Below, in pieces: positions 19,338 through 29,740 of a DNA stretch of 64,000 nt. Positions within the stretch are counted from its first letter, which is position 1; every line of letters begins with the position of its first letter. Under the pieces are notes generated by a model, which did not search any database, was not told where the DNA came from, and saw nothing but the letters and a program-made list of their open reading frames with translations. The position numbers and the translations under genes are program-made. The stretch is from Acanthosepion pharaonis. Taxonomy: Eukaryota > Mollusca > Cephalopoda > Sepiida > Sepiidae. The DNA is taken from the NCBI GenBank assembly GCA_903632075.3, contig CAHIKZ030001813.1, forward strand, positions 4,662,501-4,726,500, read 5' to 3'.

Positions 19338-19988
19338 AATTATATAATTGGTGTATACGGAATGAATTCCACTAACCAACAATTACTATTCTTAAAAGAG
19401 TGTTTGTGTTTGTGTTGTTTTATGCATGAGTTTACCACCCCATTCGTACACTTGGGATTAAAATTTATACATATATATTGTCAGAGGACCGGATCGAGTA
19501 ACGTCTATTCTAACGTAATTTCAACGAAGAAATAAATTGAATAACATATGTATTTCTCCTTTTCTCCTTGGTAATTTTATAATTTTATACTTAATAGTGA
19601 TTAAATTTGGATTTTAAAATTGGCAGTTTTTAATTTTAATATCAAATTCTATCATATAATTTAATAATTATTGGTTAGAAAATTTAAAAAATTTTTTAAA
19701 ATTTGTAAAAATTTTTTACCCGTATTTTAACGATCTGAATAGCTATTATAACATGACTTCGTTGTCAGGCTTTTTGAATTTTCCTATACTTGTATTTTGA
19801 TTGGTCATTCTAACTTTTGGAATAACATTTTCCCCTTTGTGAAGGATCGTTAACTAATTTGAAAGTTTTAAAAACATTTGTTTTGCATTCAACATCATCA
19901 CTTGATAAGACACCGGGTGTGTTGAAACAAAATGGCTATTTTTGTAGTGATTTTATAACATGTTTATGTTATAAATTTTCTAAATAAA

Positions 19989-20046
<58 letters not shown>

Positions 20047-22515
20047 GAAGGAAATCTATGCTATAGTTGAGGAAAACAATGGCTAAAAACGCGAAAGATA
20101 TATTTATTTTGAGCAGAAAATTATGTAATAAACATAAGATATCACCCATTCGAAAGTAATGGAGGAATATTTTTCAAGTCGAGAAGCGGAACAGATGAAA
20201 AAGAAGAAAATCAAAAACTACATAAACAAAAAATTATGAAACGAAATTAGTTTGAAAATTAAAAAATCCGGCACCAAAAAAGTCCTACAAAAATTAGAAA
20301 AAGAAAAACCCTTAAAGATTATGAAGTATAGAATTTTATGTAAAAAACAAAAAAAAACAAAAAAAAAAAAACGAAACAAACTAGAAAGCAATAGTTCAAA
20401 CAAATATTTATGATAACATTAATTTATATGGGCACATAACAAAGACAGATGACACGAGCCAGAACAGACGAAAAATTTATTGTTAACACCAAAAAAATGT
20501 ATGAATTACACAAATTAAGTGTTTTTGTGCAAAATATTGTCCAATGTAAATGGGGTATGTAAATTATCAATGAAAATGAAATATGCCTTTTTTACAATTA
20601 AAATTCTGCAAAAAAAGGTCGTCAGAAAAGAAAACTACATAAGAGGAAGAAAAGGAGAAATATTTCTCTGAATAGTTTTTAAGTAATAATTTAGTAAAAT
20701 TTTGGAAGCTAAATTCGTAGTAACAGCTAAGAATAAATCAAACCCGTTAGCCGAAGACTTTTTCCTTGATGTGGGAGCGACCTTGATGTTCCTTTCAATT
20801 CTGCTGGTTGTTAAATTTCTACTGTATTGTTTCCATTCTAGATTGGGCCGGCTTGGGTTCCTGCAGCAGCTCATCGTCTACCTCGAAAATTAAATTCATG
20901 GCTAAATAATCTACAGGTGAGCTCCAAATATCTTTCTATGAATTTGAAGTGAAAACCCTTCATTGTTTCCGGGTGAAAAACAGACGCAGCTGTTTTACCA
21001 CAAATCAAAATGTACAAACAATATTTTCGAAATTCAAAAATTAAGCAAGAGCCCAACATAATCTCTGTTTTCTGTCTGAAAGCCAGACGATGAACGATCA
21101 ACCAGCTTAAATTCTTTAATGCAAGAGTAGAACTTCGGATTTTATTTAAACTAAACCATTTAGAAAGGATATTAAGGCAGTTGCCAAAATACTGAGAAAA
21201 GTTACTACCACCTCATTTCATGCCTGAAACATAGAATACAACCAAAGAGAACATTCGTAAATAATAATAATGATCTTTCTAATGATTTAATAAATGTATT
21301 TTTTATCCAACTTTTTGTCATCACACTACAGAAGAAACAGTTAAAATTATGGTCACTATCTTTTCGGTGATTAGTATATGTATACTCGAAACTTTTGAAA
21401 TTGTTACCGAGGAATTCGATTTACAATATAAATATAATACTAAACTAAAGCCTTACTTTGTGTCCTTAGCTAAAACAAATCCTTACTTAACCGCATTAAG
21501 CATATATCGCGTTGAAATTTATGGATCGTAAAGTAAAACTGGAAAAAATTAAAGTTTATGACGTTTTTTCTAAATCTTAACCAACTCTACGATTGACGTT
21601 ACTGTGGTTTAAGTAACTCAATAAATAAATAAACGTAAAATTAAACAAAAATATTTACTCAAAATGTTATTCAAGAAATCTATTAATTCGACTAGTTTAA
21701 TTACGTTGAACTGTCTTTATTTTCTATTTAGTAGATCGAAGGATAAAAACTTAAGGCGACATTTAACTTCAGTAGTAATTCTTGGGCAAAAGAAAGAAAA
21801 TCGATTTGTGGCCGAAATCCTAAGTTGCTTTAAAAATCGTGTATGAGCAAAATGTCTAAGCAGGAGGCTATAAACATTAACCTATTGATAGCAGCGATAG
21901 TTTAATGTAAAAACAATGAAGGTAAAGCAATGTATCTGATTACAATCTTTACAATTAATGTAAAGCAATGAATAAAGTTGCCTGCATCAGGTTCATTGCT
22001 TACTTTTCACTACCTACAGAATTGTTTGTGTCCCTGATTTATTTATGTCCTAAAATGGCTTTAACATATTTAAAGCAATTAGAGAGATTTCAAAAGTTTG
22101 GAAGCCATTTTTATACACGGCAGTTAGGCATCTTGGCGGAACGGTAAGCGTGACCACGTAGTAAAGTCACTAGTAGTTTCAATAATTATAAATGAATAAA
22201 TGCAGTATTAAACAAAATAAATCCAGTATTAAACCAACTTGGGCAACTCATAATTCATACAAATATAACGTGAAACTATAAGCATATTAGAAATGAAAAT
22301 TTAAATTGGTTACATTTGCAAATGTCAACTATACTTACTTCCCTTTACTATCGTGATCTAAATGCTAAGATCTTTAGTGCATTAAGAGCAGAAATGACTG
22401 TATTTGAATAATGAAGAAATTTAATTATAAATACCATAAAAATAATTGCTGATTTATAAAATTCATAAAGACGAGAAGAACAAGAAGAATGGCTTTAAAA
22501 AATCATTTTTCTACT
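19241..22515. other. AT-rich region without recognised genes
   Basis: Contains (TA)n at 19303-19335 and 19992-20044 and many A/T runs. Frames at 20635-20874 (minus) and 20702-20893 (plus) are overlapping alternatives on opposite strands with no motif. Nothing else is supported. Low repeat recognition here may mean older or unique DNA. Confidence 0.45.
19992..20044. repeat. (TA)n microsatellite
   Basis: About 26 TA units. Confidence 0.97.
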
Positions 22516-22522
22516 TATTCGG

Positions 22523-23707
22523 TTGTTCAGAAAATAATGTCCGATTTTTAGAATGAACCTTTTAATTGTGCCGTAATGTTTTATACTAATAATTGCGCAC
22601 TAATAATTACGCAATAATATATTCCTCATTCCTAGTGATAAAAACATCCTATTTGTTAATTCAATATCAATCTCACTCTCTCAAGAAAAATATGTCTCTC
22701 ATCTTGAGCAAAAAAAAATAAAGTGATGCTTTTAATGTTTTGCTTCTCAAAGTGTTGCCAACATTAACAGAGCTTGGATTGACGGATGAACTTGTGATCG
22801 AACATTACGGCGCTGTCTTCTGTGGTTCCACAGTGGCGACATGTTTCTTGAAGATCAAGTTGGGAGACAACTTCCATCTGTAATCGATATTCAACATTTG
22901 AAAACACTAGTCAAACAAAGTTCACGTAAAAGTGTCAGAGAAAGTCCACGTAAAAGTGTGTTAGATAATGGTTGTCAGCATTTGAACAATGTCAGACCAT
23001 CTCAAGAAAATTGGCAAGGTGAAGGATCTCGATAAATGGGTTCGAAATGGGATCGGTGAAAGTTAGAGAGTTCGACGTTTTTAGTTGTGTTCGATGTTTG
23101 GTCGAATAAAGTTTGGTGATGAGAAATGGACCCTTTATGACGATCGTAATTGATCGGCTTGCTCATCACAAAGGACCCAAACACTTTCCAAAACCGAAAT
23201 TGAATTTAGTGAATCTGGTGGTTCGGCATTGGAGTTGTTCATTACAGAATTTTGAAATCTAGCGGAAGCATCATTGCTGAAGTCTACTACCAAGATGAAA
23301 TGCACATGCAATTATGCAAAACGCAACCGGCTCTGGTTAGTCGAGGAAGTTCAATTCTGCTTCATGACATTCATCGGCCACATCTTTCTAGAATTACACT
23401 GTAGGATCTCACTGAATTGGTATACAGTGTCTTGTCCACATCCATCATATTACGCTGCTCACTCGCCTACTAACTACAATTTATTCAGGCATTTTGACCA
23501 TTTTTTTTATTTTGTGGCAAAAGAAAATGCAGAGACTTAATTCAAAGACTTATTGGCGTCTAAACCTTTAGGGGTTTAATTGCAAAGGCGTAACCATGTA
23601 AATCGATGTCAGAAATGGTTAGATGTTCTGTGTTCCTGTTTTGACTGATTTATTAATTCAGGAATAAAATTTGATGCTAAAATCGGACATTATTTTCCGA
23701 ACAATTG
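22523..23707 (+). mobile_element. mariner element, TIR to TIR, transposase destroyed
   Basis: Ends are inverted repeats: ttgttcagaaaataatgtcc at the left (22523) and ggacattattttccgaacaa at the right (to about 23706), about 26 bp with one mismatch and TA dinucleotides nearby. Inside, broken frames follow mariner order: RQLPSVIDIQHLKTLVKQSS (22870-22930), the KLDKWVRNEI linker (about 23025), GDEKWTLYDD (about 23118; first catalytic Asp region), LLHDIHRPHLSR (about 23355; second), LAYYNLFRHFDHFF (about 23463; past the degraded third) and AKENAET. This resembles the mariner type that gave rise to primate SETMAR. At least six frameshifts; inactive. Confidence 0.8.
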
Positions 23708-24095
23708 GTATAGAGATTAACTATATTCATCAAGATAGAACAGCTACGTTGAGCAACATATAAGACACGGGCTGCTAGATATAAATAATAAAAGTTCATT
23801 TATTTTGGCGTCACCCTTTTACGTAATATTTGTTTACTCACGCTAACATATACAGACAACAAACTATATATACAATCTGTAGTTGTGGGAGCAGATGTTA
23901 CTATCTTATCGTTTTTTTTCCTATCAACACAGATCGAACAATGTAAGTAAATCGTCTAGACATTATTATCAAATACAGAAAAGAAAAAAAAATGCATACT
24001 GATTGATATGAGTGTATGAAGTAATAAAAAGAATTCTGCGAAGGTCTTTGAAAAAAGTAAGTAAATGAAAAGAAAATGGGACACTAAAAACTAAA
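23708..24095. other. No recognisable feature
   Basis: AT-rich DNA with short frames only. Confidence 0.45.
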
Positions 24096-24097
24096 AC

Positions 24098-24172
24098 TGT
24101 TCTTCTTGTCGTTGGAGTTTTGGGTTTGATAAAGAAACTCAACAACAAGTCGACAAAATCCCCGGTGAATCT
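24098..24172 (+). repeat. Direct repeat flanking a LINE tail, copy 1
   Basis: About 75 bp (tgttcttcttgtcgttggag, gggtttgataaagaaa, ctcaacaacaagtcgacaaa) partly repeated at 24405-24480 (ttcctgttgtggatgaagct, gggtctgataaagaaa, tcaacaacaaatctacaaaa). The two copies bracket a family A LINE tail with its GAA tract. Confidence 0.55.
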
Positions 24173-24179
24173 TGTCTCC

Positions 24180-24355
24180 AGGAAATCACAAATTGATGGC
24201 AGAGCAGGCTTTAGAAGACATAACAATTATACAAAAATTTTTAAGAGTTACAAAGAAAGAAGTTGTGGAGAGCCATAATCGCCAATATTCTGAAGGGACA
24301 CGGCGTGAAGAAGAAGAAGAAGAAGAAGAAGAAGAAGAAGAAGAAGAAGAAGAAT
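24180..24355 (+). mobile_element. RTE-like LINE 3' tail (family A) ending in (GAA)n
   Basis: Carries the noncoding 3' blocks of family A (ttgatggcagagcaggcttt, agaagttgtggagagccata, atcgccaatattctgaaggg) and ends in a perfect (GAA)n of about 16 units at 24307-24355. This is the clearest case of the family's 3' end expanding into a trinucleotide microsatellite. The Glu-rich and Ser-rich frames here are artefacts. Confidence 0.7.
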
Positions 24356-24404
24356 AAAAAGACAAAGACAAAGATGAAAATAGAAAAAATGTGGCATTAA
24401 AATA

Positions 24405-24480
24405 ATAAACTCTTCCTGTTGTGGATGAAGCTTTGGGTCTGATAAAGAAAGAAAATCAACAACAAATCTACAAAACTCTG
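24405..24480 (+). repeat. Direct repeat flanking a LINE tail, copy 2
   Basis: Partner of 24098-24172. An A-rich run at 24508-24531 follows. Confidence 0.5.
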
Positions 24481-24613
24481 GTTGAAAGATATTTCAAAAT
24501 AGTCAAAAAAAAAAAAAAAGAAAAAAAAGAAGCAAAGCCTATATACCATAGCTGTCTTTTGTTCAATTAAGTGGAAATAACAAAATATCCAAATTGCATC
24601 CTTCAAATACCTA

Positions 24614-24730
24614 ATACCTAAGGGGTCTTCTTGCAACTCACCACCCAGCGATAAGTGTGAATATAAATAATATGAATATCTAACGATCGAGTGCTTTCAA
24701 AATGGCTGAACATTTAAAAGGATAACTTAT
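24614..24730 (+). repeat. 117-bp direct repeat, copy 1
   Basis: Begins atacctaagggg, includes caccacccagcgataag and gaatatctaacgatcga, and ends ggataacttat. Copy 2 at 25523-25639 has the same length and differs at about five positions. The high identity of a block that occurs only here in the window points to a recent local duplication or two insertions of one short element. Confidence 0.85.
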
Positions 24731-24959
24731 TATAAGTATAAGTTATTATTAACTTGGATCACTGGTGATGACCCTGCATGTGATTATAAAACAAATGCAG
24801 GACATTTTCTTAAATAATAATAAGAGAAGCATTCACATGTAGTAGTAGTTGTTGTTGCCGCGTCCCTTCCGAACATTAGCGGATAAGCTCCTCCATAATA
24901 TCTTGACTGTTGTAGGTATTCATACATTTTTGTCTTTTTGTTATTTCTCCTAATCCCAC

Positions 24960-25285
24960 AATACATTGACTCAAGTTCTCTAAGTAGGTTATACCTTATT
25001 TTCTTCTGTTCCTTTTGCCATTAATCTGTCCTGCGAGGATAAGATTTTTCAAAACCTCTCTCCTCATTCTCATGCTCTAGAAATTTCTATTTCTCCCTAA
25101 TGTTAAGTAAGTATCCTATTTGTTTCCATTTTCTCTAAAGCTTCCTTGTTGATCGCATGTTCAATCCATAGAATCCTCATGTAGAACCACATTTCTTTTG
25201 CATCAAGTCTCTTCTTCATCTGTGGGGAGATTATCCAACATTCACTGTCGTATAGGAGGACTGATATTCCATACATTTAGACCAC
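24960..25285 (-). mobile_element. RTE-like LINE fragment (family A), minus
   Basis: Reverse-complement copy of the C-terminal region: gtcctcctatacgacagtga (the L-L-Y-D-S-E-C-W region), tgttggataatctccccaca, the M-W-F-Y-M-R-I-L-W-I-E-H-A-I-N-K-E-A-L stretch and caggacagattaatggcaaa, all with broken frames. It lies between the two 117-bp direct repeats. Confidence 0.65.
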
Positions 25286-25330
25286 AGAGTGAATTTCAAA
25301 GACAAGGAGAAATTAGGGAACTACAAGGAC

Positions 25331-25399
25331 CTTAGTGGGAAGGGGGAGCTGAAAAATGAGATATCATATCTCATTTTTCAGCTCCCCCTTCCCACTAAG
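25331..25399. repeat. Perfect palindrome, 34-bp arms, 1-nt centre
   Basis: Positions 25331-25364 are exactly complementary to 25366-25399 with C at 25365 between them. The arms include cttagtgggaagggggagct and gaaaaatgagatat. Symmetry stops abruptly at both ends. The transcript or single strand could form a 34-bp stem. The abrupt edges and near-zero loop would also fit a template-switch or fold-back insertion at a break, or an assembly or library artefact. Confidence 0.9.
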
Positions 25400-25522
25400 A
25401 AGAATACTACCCGTAAGAGTAGGGTCACATAGAAAAGTGACAAAAATGTTGATTTTGGAATTCCGAGACTGCACGGACGGTGGCGTTGCTAGGTTGACTG
25501 AGGATACTGAATAAAATGGCGG

Positions 25523-25639
25523 ATACCTAAGGGGACCTCTTGAAACTCACCACCCAGCGATAAGCGTGAATATAAATAATATGAATATCTAACGATCGAA
25601 TGCTTTCAAAATGGCTGAACATTTAAAAGGATAACTTAT
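25523..25639 (+). repeat. 117-bp direct repeat, copy 2
   Basis: Partner of 24614-24730, about 112/117 identical. The 790 bp between the copies hold a LINE fragment and the palindrome. Confidence 0.85.
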
Positions 25640-26005
25640 AAATATACTCTCTTTCAGATTAGTATTCACTTCATGCTTTATCGATGTATAAAAGATATTT
25701 CGTCATGGAATGTAAAAGTTTATTTGATGAATGAGAGCAACAGATTTTCAGAATTAGACTGAAAGCCGGCTGATTCTGCGCAGGCGTAAATAAATGGCAG
25801 TCATCTGAATTGAATAGCCCTTGTCATGAGTTTGAAATTTTTAAAATGAATCGTAAATTTGGAAAAATTGTAACTCTCAGACACAGAAAAAAACATTACA
25901 TCGTCTATTAACCTTGTCTTGAAAGATATTCCTCTCCATCAAATATTAGTTCCCAAGATACAAAATTGTGTCCGACAGCATGAAGATATAGATAACCCGT
26001 CCCCC

Positions 26006-26006
<1 letters not shown>
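25640..26006. other. No recognisable feature
   Basis: Unassigned AT-rich DNA. Confidence 0.45.
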
Positions 26007-26054
<48 letters not shown>

Positions 26055-26145
26055 AGAGAGAGAGTGAGAGAGAGAGATTGTCTGATGATCGCAAGGGCGT
26101 GAAACCCAGGGTTACAAAATCACATCAATACAACTATATATATGG
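26007..26145 (+). repeat. (TA)n(GA)n tract plus SINE-type segment
   Basis: TA repeats at 26007-26050 and imperfect GA repeats at 26054-26078 lead into tctgatgatcgcaagggcgt and gaaacccagggttacaaa, the segment also seen at 14945-15009. Confidence 0.6.
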
Positions 26146-26299
26146 CTCCTGAAATATCAATTTCAGTTGAGCTCTCTGGGGACTAGGTGTGGGTTGGTAA
26201 ACAGTGACTATTATACCTATATAGCGAGACTCTTCGCAGATGCGAATTGAGTCACTGTCGGTCACTGGGCGTGTTTCTAAAAATAAATACGTTAAAAAT

Positions 26300-26459
26300 C
26301 CACTTTCATCCCTACGGCTTAATGGTTAGAATCTCTGACTGACACCAATTCAGTCGGGTTTCGATCCTAGCTAGAGGCAACCGGATGTCGAGCCACACTG
26401 ATGAGCGAAACAGTCTGTCTGTGGATGACGTTATATATATATATATATATATATATATC
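26300..26459 (+). repeat. tRNA-derived SINE head with (TA)n end
   Basis: The sequence cggcttaatggttagaatc (26319-26338) fits pol III box A and gggtttcgatcctagc (26364-26379) fits box B, at tRNA-like spacing. A short body follows (ggatgtcgagccacactgat) and then (TA)n at 26431-26459. The anticodon arm does not look like a usable tRNA, so this is a SINE head, not a tRNA gene. Confidence 0.55.
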
Positions 26460-26487
26460 TCAGAGTCTTTGTTACACTGCCTGCTAC

Positions 26488-27002
26488 TCATGCGTGCTTA
26501 TAGTTAATACTATTGTCGTCATGTGATAGAAGTTTGTGCTTGATCGCGTCAGTTTTCTTGCTGCTGTTACCGTTTAAATATGTGCGATCTGCTAGCAGCG
26601 TGCACAAAAGAGGAAGACGAGCCAGTGATTCTCTTTCTCTGGTCGGAAAATGTGACATGAGCTGAAATTTATCGGAGACCTTTAAAACAATACGGCGACA
26701 GTACACTACCATGTAAAAGTTCATGAGGGGATCGAGAAGTGACCGGACAAGCATGAAGGAGCAGAATGCCGTCAACTGACGAGAAGATTCAACAAAGGCT
26801 CGAGAGATGTTAGTGACAAACCGGCAAGTTATCATCGAGCATGTTCTCTGAAAATTCAGATCACTGCTCTTTGTTCCTCCTTGGTGTACACTGCTCGCGG
26901 AGCGGCCATGTTTACACGGTGACAGAAGCAAGAGAACTGGCGAGATCAAGATCAAACTTTGATCATGTCACCACATAGTACCAACTATAAGCAACGTGAC
27001 AG
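26488..27002 (+). mobile_element. Internally deleted mariner-like element with ~55-bp inverted ends
   Basis: The left end (26488-26545, including gtgcttatagttaatactat and gtgcttgatc) is imperfectly inverted at the right end (26944-27002, including gatcaagatcaaactttgat and ccaactataagc). Between them lies the transposase N-terminus: MCDLLAACTKEEDEPVILFL, WSENVT, a stop, AEIYRRPLKQYGDS, then degraded sequence ending near DEKIQQRLE. This is the paired helix-turn-helix region of mariner-type transposases (also domesticated as GVQW/SETMAR-like proteins). The whole catalytic domain is missing. The 155-residue minus-strand frame across it is a shadow. Confidence 0.7.
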
Positions 27003-27066
27003 AAGATAATATAGTAAACCTAAAGTTATGTTATGGTGAATGTGCAATTAATTTTTGACTTACCTA

Positions 27067-27068
<2 letters not shown>

Positions 27069-27110
<42 letters not shown>

Positions 27111-27175
27111 CACACACACAAGAGTGTAATGGTGATGCATGTAAAAAGAAAAAATAGAATATTTCGGGTAAACGG

Positions 27176-27220
<45 letters not shown>
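27069..27220. repeat. (CA)n and (TA)n microsatellites
   Basis: About 26 CA units at 27069-27120 (with one CG) and about 21 TA units at 27180-27220, separated by about 60 bp. Confidence 0.95.
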
Positions 27221-27223
<3 letters not shown>

Positions 27224-27239
27224 TGTGCGTTACTTCATT

Positions 27240-27740
27240 TTGGTTTGGTTTGTTTTGTTTTATGGCATATCAACCTTAATGGGTTATTTAATGTCGACAA
27301 AATTTTTATTGCTGGTAATATGTTTTTCTTCAAAAATCTATTTCTGGAAATATTTTTCCTTGAAGAAATCTATAGCTGGTAATATTTTTTTTCAAAAAAT
27401 GTATAGCTGTTTCTATTGCTGGTATTTTTTTAAAGTATTGCCTATAATAATTTTTCCTTCAAAAATTATTGCTGGTAATACATTTTTTTTCACAAAGTAT
27501 TTTTGGTATTAAAATCTATTCTTAAACAAGTTTGAGTGTTAAATATTTGCCCATAGCTGGGACCCTAACAGGTGCTACCACACCGGGTCAGGGTGGACCT
27601 GGGAACACCAGCAATTAAGAGGTGGTTCCACGCTCTTCAGAACATCCTGATCAGAGGCCTTGCTATCGGACGTAGTTTATCGTCTTATCCAGGACGCGGA
27701 TGTAGTTTATCGTCATACCCCATGACGATGTGCTTTACTT
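27240..27740 (-). repeat. Interspersed element with internal minisatellite, minus orientation
   Basis: Reverse complement of the 5740-6370 element: tail (ttatggcatatcaacct, gggttatttaatg, 27260-27293), array of ttattgctggtaatacattt-type units (27300-27520), then head (gggtcagggtggacct, agcaattaagaggtggttcc, ggccttgctatcgg, gtagtttatcgtc) to about 27720. The gtagtttatcgtc motif is doubled here. Array units are degenerate and differ in number from the first copy. No coding capacity. Confidence 0.7.
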
Positions 27741-27795
27741 GAACACGGATTGTTTTCAAAAGTTGGGCTTTGTTCATTTAGTAGTCCAATATTTT

Positions 27796-28208
27796 TTTTT
27801 ACATTATTTACATTGTTTGGACTATTCTCATCTTTATTGTGATATTAACGACGTTTCAGCCGTTGTACGCCCTGTCCTTGTTCAGATGATCCTCATGGAC
27901 ACATGACTCACCGGATAAAAGCGTTGATTGGAGCCAGTGGCTTGACACAAAGAGTTGTGAGCACAATACCTGCTCACTTGGAAATTTGAGTTAAAGGGAG
28001 ATAACTAAGACATCCGAAGAGGCATGACACGTGGAAGTAGGACAATCTACCCCGGTGGACAAAATAAATTCCAATCACATCAAGAAGGCCGTAGCTTACA
28101 ACGGTCAAAACGTCTTGAATATAGCAACGAAGATGTGGACAGCAGTCCGAACAATGTAAATAATGTAAAAAAATTACAATACCTTATCTCAGAAATATAG
28201 ACACATAT
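27796..28208 (+). mobile_element. Fold-back SINE-like element with target duplication
   Basis: The left arm (about 27800-27881: attatttacattgtttggac, acgacgtttcagccgttgta) and right arm (about 28082-28172: gtagcttacaacggtcaaaa, gtccgaacaatgtaaat) are inverted repeats around a 200-bp centre with the same landmarks as the 37.5 kb copy. The right end finishes ccttatctcagaaatataga. Flanks gtagtccaatat (27781) and gtagcccaatat (28209) look like an imperfect target duplication of 12-15 bp, typical of LINE-mobilised retroposons. Confidence 0.65.
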
Positions 28209-28309
28209 GTAGCCCAATATATATTTTTGTGCGTCATTTCAAATTTGTAAAAAGCTTAAGCAAAGTGATAAGAAACAGGAAATTTTGTTAGAAACAAAGA
28301 AAATAATAG

Positions 28310-28745
28310 TGAACTGTTTGGTAATATCAGCCCTTCTCTCTGCTGGGCAATCTCCTCATAGACTTGAAGCAACAAGAATGTAGTTCTACAGAAGGATGCT
28401 GACAATATCATTCACCAAATATGTTAGCAATGATGAAGTTTTAAAGAAAATTGAAATAAAAAGGATATATACTTAGCATCAGAAAGAGACAGACGAAATT
28501 TCTAGAGCAACAGATGAAGAAAGAGTCCTTGTGTAGTTTGATACTTACATAGCAGATAAGAACGAGAGAATGAGAAAAACAACGCATAACCTTGGTAGCG
28601 AGTTCGTGTAAATGGATGGCAGAACAGCGTTGATGAGGGATAACAAAAAGACGAAATTTATTAAGAGCTCCAAATGACAAGATGTTTGTAGAGAGCCATT
28701 ATGGCCAACGTAAGTGCTGAACGGACACAGCACATAGAAGAATAT
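28310..28745 (+). mobile_element. RTE-like LINE fragment (family A)
   Basis: Order as at 15692: gtaatatcagcccttctctc, gctgggcaatctcctcatag, atgtagttctacagaaggat (M-x-F-Y-R-R-M-L), tcaccaaatatgttagcaat, broken middle, then aatttattaagagctccaaa, gtagagagccattatggcca and acacagcacatagaaga at the 3' end. Frames are broken; the minus-strand open frames are shadows. Confidence 0.68.
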
Positions 28746-28949
28746 ATACACACTGAAAGTTCTGACTCCATTCCAAGGGATAAAAAACGTTTTTTTTTAA
28801 ACTCTCGACTACTTCTGTTGTCGGGGGAACATGAGGTCAGAAGAAATAGATACTCATTATTATCCTCATGATGCTTTCAGTGGGTTTTCAAACAGCTTGG
28901 CGGCGCTCATCTCCTCTCCAACTTTTTGACCAGCAGCCGAAGACCAAGG

Positions 28950-29365
28950 AATATGATATAGGTTGTTCTCGGTTCATAGGCCTTCAGACTTTGAATTCAG
29001 AGTTATCCATCTCCTACACTGGTTGTCATTCAAAACTATAGGACCCAGTCATTCCTGCTATTTACCTATAGGTAACCGGGGTAAATATGTATTCATACTT
29101 TTCCCAAGGTTATTAGGACGTAATGAACTCGACTGGAATTCGAACTCGGAGTTCCGATTCCTCAAATCCGAGCTACTATCAATTACTCCATCGTGTTAAA
29201 AACGGTAAAAATGAAACAAAATTGAATGATAGTCATTTTTATTTTCAACTAAAATAATGATGAAAGTTTTGTTGGAAATTGGAAAATAGGTTATATAGTA
29301 GGGTAGACTATGTTGTATAGCTTCGGATGTCAATCAGTCTTGGAGAAGAGATACTCTATATGCCA
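28950..29365 (-). repeat. tRNA-type SINE (minus) plus adjoining tail fragment
   Basis: On the minus strand: cacgatggagtaattgatag, ccgagttcgaattccagtcg (box B), gttcattacgtcctaataac, cttgggaaaagtatgaatac, then the caactaaga-like body and gggttctata-type tail at about 29045-28960. The same SINE body is at 32768-33005 (minus), 49440-49690 (plus) and 52790-53040 (minus). A separate plus-oriented tail piece (gggtagactatgttgtatag, cttggagaagagatactcta) is at 29298-29360. These copies lack the 5S module. Confidence 0.6.
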
Positions 29366-29479
29366 GTCGTGAAGATGACAGCGGAATAATTCCGTTATTT
29401 TTCCTAAGGAGTCGTGGCAATTCATCGATAATAAATAAAATGAAAACACTCGCTGTTTGACACAACAGTGTTAGGTAGG

Positions 29480-29740
29480 TTACACGCTGTCTTCCCCACT
29501 GTTACATTTGCCCTTGACATGCCCTGTGACGGTCAAATTTTCCAAGACTTCTTTCCTCGGTATGTATCCCATAAACTCTCGCTTTCTGATTCTAAACATA
29601 AGTGACCTTTTTGCTTAAATTTTCTTTCAAACTTCCTCGCTGATCACATATTCCCTCCATGGTGTTTTCTTCATCCTTAAGTCTTTTCACCATGTGTGGA
29701 AATTGTCGAGTATTCACAGCCTTATATTGTCATGGGATGT
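29480..29740 (-). mobile_element. RTE-like LINE fragment (family A), minus
   Basis: Minus strand: gtgaatactcgacaatttcc, accatggagggaatatgtga, agcgaggaagtttgaaagaa, aagaagtcttggaaaatttg and gaccgtcacagggcatgtca, in the order of the family A C-terminal region. No intact frame. Confidence 0.6.

Noticed and set aside
24307..24371. Poly-Glu or poly-Ser protein
   Set aside because: Simple (GAA)n tract read in two strands.
26310..26385. Functional tRNA gene
   Set aside because: A- and B-box-like sequences are present, but no consistent acceptor, anticodon or T-arm pairing was evident. It continues into a SINE body.
26488..26955. 155-codon minus-strand open frame
   Set aside because: The plus strand here encodes a recognisable mariner N-terminal domain, so the minus frame is its shadow.
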